From JACKDW01 sp964621785 (GTDB lineage Bacteria; Myxococcota_A; Polyangia; Nannocystales; Nannocystaceae), in the NCBI GenBank assembly GCA_964621785.1, contig CAZUPD010000023.1:1-64000 (forward strand): 64,000 nt of DNA, in the 5' to 3' direction. Position 1 is the stretch's first letter; each line of letters starts with the position of its first letter. Below the pieces are notes generated by a model. It saw nothing but the letters and a program-made list of their open reading frames with translations. It was not told the origin of the DNA and searched no databases. Positions 58,683 to 64,000 of this stretch are shown here, in pieces. Position numbers and translations under genes: made by a program.

Positions 58683-59753
58683 ATGTCCGTCATTCGCAAA
58701 GTTTCTAGTCGCGATACCAAAGCCAAACTGCTTGCGGCCTACAACGAGCTGGCCAAGGCCTACCGCACCCTCGAGTCGCAAAAGTCCGCGTCAGCCCCTG
58801 CGGCCGCTCCCGCGGCGGCGGCTCCGGTCAGCAAGGTCAAGTCCGTTGCAGCTACATCGAGTACCGATCTCGCTGGTGTCGTCCGCACCTTGCAAACCGT
58901 CCGCGGCCATATCGGCGGGTCCTTTAGCGGCCTTCAGCAGTCGCTGACCACCGAGGCAACTTCCCTCGAATCCCTGCGTACATCCGTCGGGGAGACCCTG
59001 ACCCAGCTCAAAACCCTGCACGGGATCGAAGTCGGCGACGACACCCTTGGCGAGCTTATCGGGACCTATCGCAAGACCAACGAGACCGCCGAGGAAGCAC
59101 TTTCCACCAAGCGCGAGGCCCACGAAAAGGACCTTGAGGGCAAGCGTTCCGACTGGCGAAAAGAGCAGGATGAGCACGCTCGCAAGGTCAAAGAAGCACT
59201 CGTCGAGCTCAAGAAGTCTCGGGCCCGCGACCTGCAGGAGTACAAGTACGAGCTGGCCCAAAAGCACAGCGTCGAGGAAGACCAACGCGCCCAGGCGCAA
59301 AAGGCCTTCGAGGCCCAAATCGCCAGCATCCGCGAGACCAAGGAAACCGCCTGGGCCGAGCGTGAAAAACAGGTCAACACCCGCGAGGAGGAGTACGCGG
59401 AACTGACCGACAAGGCCGAGGCCTTCGACAAAGAGGTTGCATCAGCAAAGAAAAAGGGCGAGAGCGAAGGACTTTCGATCGCCCGCCGCGAAACCAAGGC
59501 CAAGGCCGAGCTGCTCGGCAAGGAGTCCGAGGGCAAGCGCCGTGTGTTCGAGCTGCGGATCGCGTCGCTGCAAGACACCATCGACAAGCAGATGGAACAG
59601 ATCAGCGCGCTGTCGGCAAAACTCGACACCGCGCTCAAGCAGACCCAACACTTGGCTGTCAAGGCCATCGACGGTGCCGCCAACACAACCTCGTTCGAGG
59701 CGATCAAAGAGATCGCCATGGAGCAGGCCAAGAACAGCGGCAAGGGCAAGTAA
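58683..59753 (+). CDS. coiled-coil protein 2 of a homologous pair
   Basis: 356 aa. An N-terminal head with an Ala/Pro-rich linker (APAAAPAAAAPVSKVKSVAA) precedes a small helical domain (DLAGVVRTLQTVRGHIGGSF) and a long coiled coil from about residue 115 to 330. The tail (AKLDTALKQTQHLAVKAIDG) matches the tail of coiled-coil protein 1 position by position, so the genes arose by duplication. Both are cytoplasmic and likely co-assemble. A relaxed palindrome copy TGTGTGTACA follows the stop. Confidence 0.8.
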   Translation: MSVIRKVSSRDTKAKLLAAYNELAKAYRTLESQKSASAPAAAPAAAAPVSKVKSVAATSSTDLAGVVRTLQTVRGHIGGSFSGLQQSLTTEATSLESLRTSVGETLTQLKTLHGIEVGDDTLGELIGTYRKTNETAEEALSTKREAHEKDLEGKRSDWRKEQDEHARKVKEALVELKKSRARDLQEYKYELAQKHSVEEDQRAQAQKAFEAQIASIRETKETAWAEREKQVNTREEEYAELTDKAEAFDKEVASAKKKGESEGLSIARRETKAKAELLGKESEGKRRVFELRIASLQDTIDKQMEQISALSAKLDTALKQTQHLAVKAIDGAANTTSFEAIKEIAMEQAKNSGKGK

Positions 59754-59868
59754 CCGCGAGAAATATCTTGTGTGTACAACAAGGGGTGTGTCCATGGGGC
59801 GCACCCCGTTTCAATTGTGGTTGCGGTCCTCGCCATTGCCCCTAGAGGGCACTACTATCGCCACCATC

Positions 59869-60972
59869 ATGCCGCCAAAGACCCGACCCAAAGGGCCCCC
59901 GTTGTGGGCTGTCGATGCCGTCAAACACATCAGCCGCAAGCTCACCCGGTTTCAACGCAAGCTCGCGCCGGCTCCCGCCGCCTTGGTCGAGCTCGTGGCC
60001 AGTCGCTGGCGTGCACATGCCATCCGCGTGGTGGCCGAGTTTGGTATCGCCGATGTGTTGGCCAATGGTCCGCGCGACATCCAGGACATAGCGACCGCAG
60101 TCGGAGCCGATGTCGAGGCACTTCATCGGGTGATGCGAGCCCTCGCCCACGATGGCCTGCTCACCCGGCAAGGTACGCGGTTTGGCCTGACGCCGATGAC
60201 CGACGCCCTGCGTACCGATCATCCCCGCAGCGTGCGAGCGGTCGTGCGGATGTTGATGGCCGACTACAACCAGGAGACGTGGATCCGGCTCCTCGATGCG
60301 GTCAAAACCGGAGAGCCGCAGTTCGCCGCCCACCACGGCGGGCGTTCGGTGTGGGAGTGGTTTGCCGAGGAGGCGCCGGACATCGGTCAGCTGTTTCACG
60401 ACGCGATGCTCGACCTGACCCGCCTCGCGAGGCCGCTGTTGCTCGCCGCCCACGACTTCGGGCAGTACCGCCGCATCCTCGATATCGGCGGAGGCCAGGG
60501 AACACTGATCTCTGGGATTTTATCTGCCAATCCCACTGTCCACGGAGGCGTCCTCGACCTCCCGGCCGCCCTTGAAAAAACTCCACATGTGCTGCGCGAA
60601 GCCGGAGTCGAAACGCGTTGCGAGTTGATCGAAGGCAACGCATTTGAATCCGTACCAGGTGGCTGGGATGCGTATGTCCTCAAGCACATCTTGCACGGTC
60701 TGTCCGACGCACCACTCGCAACCGTACTCAAACACCTGCGAGCCGGAATGGACCAAGCTGCCAAACTTCTGGTGATCGAGGCTCTCGTTCCAGGTGGCGA
60801 CAAAGGGGTCTATCCGGCCAACCTCGATATGCAGATGCTGGTCTCGAGCGGCGGGCGTGAGCGCAGCGAAGCCCAGTACCGCGAGTTGTTCGACGCCCAT
60901 GGATTCGCCCTGCGAGAGGTGGCTCGAACCGCCGGTCCCTACGCGGTGATGGTCGTCGAGCCCTGCGGGTAG
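59869..60972 (+). CDS. SAM-dependent O-methyltransferase (acetylserotonin/polyketide type)
   Basis: 367 aa from ATG 59869. The N-terminal winged-helix dimerisation domain (AEFGIADVLANGPRDIQDIA) and the C-terminal SAM fold with ILDIGGGQGTLISGIL, GGVLDLPAALEK and DAYVLKHILHGLSD match the family that methylates hydroxyls of aromatic or polyketide substrates. The general-base His is in VLKHILHG. About 25 basic residues precede the domain. Substrate unknown; no biosynthetic neighbours. Confidence 0.88.
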   Translation: MPPKTRPKGPPLWAVDAVKHISRKLTRFQRKLAPAPAALVELVASRWRAHAIRVVAEFGIADVLANGPRDIQDIATAVGADVEALHRVMRALAHDGLLTRQGTRFGLTPMTDALRTDHPRSVRAVVRMLMADYNQETWIRLLDAVKTGEPQFAAHHGGRSVWEWFAEEAPDIGQLFHDAMLDLTRLARPLLLAAHDFGQYRRILDIGGGQGTLISGILSANPTVHGGVLDLPAALEKTPHVLREAGVETRCELIEGNAFESVPGGWDAYVLKHILHGLSDAPLATVLKHLRAGMDQAAKLLVIEALVPGGDKGVYPANLDMQMLVSSGGRERSEAQYRELFDAHGFALREVARTAGPYAVMVVEPCG

Positions 60973-60985
60973 GTGCCGCCACACA

Positions 60986-61026
60986 AACAGGTTGCCATCG
61001 ACCGGCGGCCTCGATGACAACCTGTT
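60986..61026. terminator. large hairpin between convergent genes (bidirectional terminator candidate)
   Basis: A 16-base inverted repeat (AACAGGTTGCCATCGA with its complement, one mismatch) surrounds the loop CCGGCGGCC. It lies between the methyltransferase and the SpoIIAA-like gene, which converge. No long T-run follows, so termination strength is unclear. A further CAACCTGTTG-like half appears 20 bases on. Confidence 0.6.
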
Positions 61027-61065
61027 GACTTCGACAGGTCCGAACCAACCTGTTGGAAGCGACGG

Positions 61066-61791
61066 TTACGCGCGAACCCAGTCGACCGCCTCGCGCTTGG
61101 CTGCGGCCGGAAAGTGCTTTAGCTCGGCCGCGACGAAGTGGGCCGCGATTTTTTGCATGGCGCGAAACAGGGCCCGGTCGCTGACAATGGCCACGCGCGC
61201 AACCTTGGTGTGGTGTTCTTTGACAAATCGGAGGTGTGCCACAAAGGCGCCAAAACTCTCCCAGCCAGAAAAACCCGTACCGTCGAGCACAATCCCCTGG
61301 AGGTTGTCGTGGTTTTCGAGGTAGGGGTCGACCTCGCGGGCGAGCTCCTCAAAATCCCCGGCGCACAGCTCCCCGTGGGGGGTCACGAGCAGGATGCCTT
61401 CATCGGGCAAAAACTCGTGCTTCAGTTCCGAGTGATTGAGCCAGGTAATCGCGTCTTCAACGGCGTCGCCGGGAAAAACACGGATCGACCCCGGGACCGC
61501 AAATCCGAGCATGTTGACGGCGTTGGTGATCCAATCAAAGTCACTGACCACCGCAATTCGCTCAAAGTGGGTAAAGTGCAAAATCCCGGTGACAGCATCC
61601 TCGAGCATCGCGCCGCCGGTGTAGGAGGAAAATTCGGGGCCAAACTGAAACAAGAAGCGAATCTTGTGATGCCCTTGGTGCGCCTTTTGTAGCGCCGGGA
61701 GCAGGACCTGTTGATAGTCGGTGGCAGTGACCTCGCCGACCGCTCGGAATCCGACAACGTTGGGGGGGAGATCTGCAATGGACTCAAGCAT
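61066..61791 (-). CDS. tandem SpoIIAA-like (STAS-type) protein
   Basis: 241 aa made of two SpoIIAA-like halves. The first is about residues 1-120 (VVGFRAVGEVTATDYQQVLL, then RIAVVSDFDWITNAVNMLGF). The second is about 125-241 (GILLVTPHGELCAGDFEELA, then RVAIVSDRALFRAMQKIAAH). The shared patterns (R-V/I-AIVSD plus aromatic helix) show internal duplication. Single-domain members are common and of unknown role. It is cytoplasmic, with no kinase or sigma factor nearby. Confidence 0.8.
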   Translation of the reverse strand: MLESIADLPPNVVGFRAVGEVTATDYQQVLLPALQKAHQGHHKIRFLFQFGPEFSSYTGGAMLEDAVTGILHFTHFERIAVVSDFDWITNAVNMLGFAVPGSIRVFPGDAVEDAITWLNHSELKHEFLPDEGILLVTPHGELCAGDFEELAREVDPYLENHDNLQGIVLDGTGFSGWESFGAFVAHLRFVKEHHTKVARVAIVSDRALFRAMQKIAAHFVAAELKHFPAAAKREAVDWVRA

Positions 61792-61909
61792 GTGGTTTCA
61801 ACTTTCGTGGGTTCGCCGGCCTCCAGTGCATACGCTGTGCCATGGGCACCTCGTCACAAACAGTAATGTGCATACAAGCAACCTACGTTCACACCGACGA
61901 CAGAAGAGC

Positions 61910-62170
61910 ATGCCCAAATGCTTTCCAGGCCGTCCCGTACCCGCGAGCGAGGGCGTGATGATGGTGGGCAAAATTGGGGAGGCGAGGAAATTTTCCGCTG
62001 GGACGAGCGCGACAACATCCGAGGGAATGGGCTCGGAGGGTCCGAGTACCCTGACCGACTCGGGTGGCGAAGACGATGTCGGGGGATGTTCGTGCCGGAC
62101 GCGGGAGGCTCCGGTGGCGTGGTGGCTAATCGGACTCCCGCTCGTATGGCTGCGTCGGCGCAGTTCATAA
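61910..62170 (+). pseudogene. orphan MYXO-CTERM sorting tail
   Basis: An 86-codon frame whose end has the MYXO-CTERM pattern: acidic DDVGGCSC, a short basic patch (RTREAP), a hydrophobic helix (VAWWLIGLPLVWL) and the final RRRSS. Normally this tail ends a secreted protein. Here nothing upstream resembles a signal peptide or domain, and the frame runs into the start region of the SpoIIAA-like gene on the other strand. I read it as the 3' remnant of a deleted gene. A tiny functional gene is less likely. Confidence 0.6.
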
Positions 62171-62341
62171 CTCCACGCGCTCCAGCGGTTGCAAATGCAC
62201 ATGAGCCATTGAACGTGCGAGCAGCAACTCATCAAGTTCATGCGGGTACATCGACCGCATCAACCCGTTGGATTGGCACGCGAGAAAAACCACGCCTCTC
62301 ATCGAGCGAGGAAGGGCGAAATCGGCTACGGTGCGCGAATC

Positions 62342-64000
62342 ATGACCCACCCGGTTTTCCGATCGTCCGTTCCCCTCGTCGCAGCGTCGCTCCTCCTCGC
62401 CTGTAGCGGGGAAGAGACCGACAGTGCAACGGAATCGAGTACGAGTGAGGCGCCGACAGAATCGACGTCGCAACCCACCGCCGGGCCGACCGGGACGGTG
62501 ACGGACCCAGGTGACTCTCAGACCTCCGATCCGACCGACTCGACCTCAGAAACATCCGCTGACCCGACCGAGAGCTCGAGTGCGTCCGATAGCGACCCGT
62601 CCGACACGACCGACGCGGAGTCCGAAAGCGACTCAGAAAGTGACTCAGAAAGCGATTCCGACACCGATCCAGGACCGTGCACGCCGGGTGAAATGCAGTC
62701 CTGCTACACCGGCCCCGACGGGACCGAGGGCGTGGGGATTTGTACCTCCGGCATCCAGACCTGTAGCGATGAGATGTCCTGGGGGACATGTGAAAATGAA
62801 ATCCTGCCGGCATCCGAAGACTGCACAAGTCCCGGGGATGAAAACTGTGACGGCGACGAGGATAGCTGTACCGGAGATGGCATCTGGGCCTTCGGGTACG
62901 GCGATCAGTACAACCAGTACTCGCGCGCGATCACCAGTAACTCGGTCGGCGATGTCGGGCTGCTCGCCAAATTAGAAGGAGGGGCCGCGACCATTGATCT
63001 CGGTGGCGGACCCCTCGGTGGTGAAGGCAATGCCTCGGCCCGCCACGCGGTGCTCGGTGCCCTCAACGGCGATGGGCAACACACGTGGAGTCAGAGCTTT
63101 ATGTTCAGCGCCCACCTCGGGGATGCCCGGACGGTGCGTTTCGACGCCGCCGGCAATGTCTATCTCGCCGGGTCTTACAATGGCAGTGTCAACTTCGGTC
63201 AGTCCGGCCTCTCCGGCGGACTCGAAACCGATGGCTACCTCGTCAAATTCGATCCGGAGGGCACCAACCTGTGGGCCCGCGATTTTGGCGATGACGGAGC
63301 ACAAGTTGTACGTGCACTGGAAATGGGTCCCGAAGGCCAGGCGATTTTATGCGGCTCATTTGAGGAACAAATCGACTTTGGCGGTCCGCCGCTGTTTGCA
63401 ACCGGCGCCCACGATGCATACTTGGCCGCGATCGATCCGGATGGTGGGCACCTGTGGAGCAAGCGGTTTGGCGACAGCACCAACCAGTTTTGCGAGGGAC
63501 TCAGCGTCGATGACCTGGGTGCGAGTACGATCGCCGTCGAGACCCAGGGCTCCATCAAGTTTGGGCCCGAAACCCTGCAAGCTGCCGGCAGTGGCGACAT
63601 CGCGTTTGCCCGGTTTGACAGCGATGGCAACCACGAGTGGAGTCATCTCCACGGCAACACCAATGTCCAGGTTTTGTGGGACGCGGCGGGCGGTGCCGAT
63701 GGTTCGTTGGTAGCGATGGGCTACACGGCCGGCGCGGTGGATTTTGGCAATGGCGAAGCAACCGACACGGGCAACTCCTCCGATGTCTACATGGTTCGCT
63801 ACCACGCCGACGGTTCGGTGGATTGGGTCAACCTGTTCCCACGAACAGGTGGTGAGATGATCACCGCCATCACCCTCGACCACAACGGCTACGTGCTGTT
63901 CGCGGGGGCATTTACCCAGATGATCGACTGGGGCGGGGGCCCGGTGACCAACGGCAACAACGACTGGGATGGCTTTGTCAGCAAGCTGACGCCCGGTGGT
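62342..64000 (+). CDS. large surface lipoprotein with MopE-like motif and SBBP beta-propeller (cut by window end)
   Basis: 553 codons are open to the last base. The signal peptide ends in SLLLACSG, a lipobox. About 90 residues of Ser/Thr/Asp/Glu linker follow (SESDSESDSESDSD). A Cys-rich segment (CTPGEMQSCYTGPDGTEGVG, then CTSPGDENCDGDED) resembles the MopE/putative metal-binding motif of myxobacteria. The remainder is a series of SBBP-type propeller blades (DGYLVKFDPEGTNLWARDFG repeated as DAYLAAIDPDGGHLWSKRFG). It should be surface exposed and bind calcium. The C-terminus is outside the window. Confidence 0.88.
   Translation, partial: MTHPVFRSSVPLVAASLLLACSGEETDSATESSTSEAPTESTSQPTAGPTGTVTDPGDSQTSDPTDSTSETSADPTESSSASDSDPSDTTDAESESDSESDSESDSDTDPGPCTPGEMQSCYTGPDGTEGVGICTSGIQTCSDEMSWGTCENEILPASEDCTSPGDENCDGDEDSCTGDGIWAFGYGDQYNQYSRAITSNSVGDVGLLAKLEGGAATIDLGGGPLGGEGNASARHAVLGALNGDGQHTWSQSFMFSAHLGDARTVRFDAAGNVYLAGSYNGSVNFGQSGLSGGLETDGYLVKFDPEGTNLWARDFGDDGAQVVRALEMGPEGQAILCGSFEEQIDFGGPPLFATGAHDAYLAAIDPDGGHLWSKRFGDSTNQFCEGLSVDDLGASTIAVETQGSIKFGPETLQAAGSGDIAFARFDSDGNHEWSHLHGNTNVQVLWDAAGGADGSLVAMGYTAGAVDFGNGEATDTGNSSDVYMVRYHADGSVDWVNLFPRTGGEMITAITLDHNGYVLFAGAFTQMIDWGGGPVTNGNNDWDGFVSKLTPGG

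Larger units (their letters stand above)
221..63316. repeat. dispersed palindrome TGYANNTRCA, 32 copies
   Basis: Exact copies begin at 1339, 2971, 5613, 6626, 7551, 8070, 9891, 10720, 11080, 11721, 14440, 15134, 22301, 23538, 24242, 24557, 28670, 31911, 32721, 33030, 34125, 36177, 37297, 41594, 44599, 46098, 48394, 52400, 55840, 58847, 62190 and 63307. Variants with G at position 4 begin at 221, 1519, 4051, 4747, 6606, 13623, 33438, 37197, 38290, 38750, 38872, 40766, 42076, 51464, 59769 and 61867. Flanks are often T on the left and A on the right. The count was done by eye, so a few may be missed. Confidence 0.85.

Overview
The window looks like a piece of a GC-rich (roughly 60-62 %) myxobacterial chromosome, most likely from the Nannocystaceae side of the group. 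The reasons are the many lipoproteins with a lipobox Cys followed by long Ser/Thr/Asp-rich linkers, the SBBP-type beta-propeller and MopE-like Cys/Asp motif at the right edge, an orphan MYXO-CTERM sorting tail, and a LexA box close to the one described for Myxococcus xanthus. No rRNA, CRISPR array, insertion sequence or prophage was seen; one tRNA (CAU anticodon) is present. Identification rests on reading the translated sequence only; no database search was possible.

Layout. 0.2-6.6 kb: a broken FG-GAP-type protein, a small lipoprotein, a cardiolipin-synthase-like PLD enzyme, an AMP-forming acyl-CoA ligase, a Cys-repeat lipoprotein and a flavin monooxygenase. 6.7-16.1 kb: a UbiA-family prenyltransferase, a membrane spermidine-synthase-like protein coupled to a GT-C-like membrane protein, a HEAT-like membrane protein, a geranylgeranylglyceryl-phosphate-synthase homologue and a membrane adenylate cyclase. 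17.1-20.0 kb: a compact three-gene unit ending in a hairpin terminator, made of two unrecognised proteins and an ATP-dependent polynucleotide ligase homologue with an extra C-terminal region. 20.0-29.5 kb: a divergent, tightly overlapped biosynthetic cluster with two hotdog dehydratases, an alpha/beta hydrolase, a ketosynthase, a cysteine-less ketosynthase partner, a ketoreductase, an ACP, an MBL-fold hydrolase, a small Tat-exported protein, a ureohydrolase and an LpxL/HtrB-like acyltransferase. This reads as a dedicated fatty-acid- or polyene-type pathway whose product may be joined to an amine or amino acid.

29.6-48.6 kb is mostly core or housekeeping: a TerB-like protein, a GNAT, a secreted S9 peptidase, tRNA, cytochrome bd oxidase (cydAB), a C45-type NTN hydrolase, a peptidase-MA-like metalloprotease with a partner, rsmD, ddl, serS, an RsbR-like STAS protein and a GDPD, plus an easily missed 39-codon basic protein. 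48.6-64 kb holds a TonB-like protein, a membrane pair, three tandem 133-135 bp repeats ending in a large hairpin, lexA, secreted or lipid-anchored Cys-rich proteins, glutathione peroxidase, a 1-Cys peroxiredoxin, a homologous pair of coiled-coil proteins, an O-methyltransferase, a tandem SpoIIAA-like protein, and a large lipoprotein cut by the window edge.

The most striking signal is not a gene. A 10-bp palindrome, TGYANNTRCA, occurs 32 times by hand count where about 2-4 are expected from base composition, in genes and between genes, with about 16 further one-step variants (G at position 4). It resembles a highly iterated palindrome of the HIP1 kind and may be a methylation, nucleoid-binding or DNA-uptake signal. 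It is absent from 15.15 to 22.30 kb, the stretch that contains the ligase unit.
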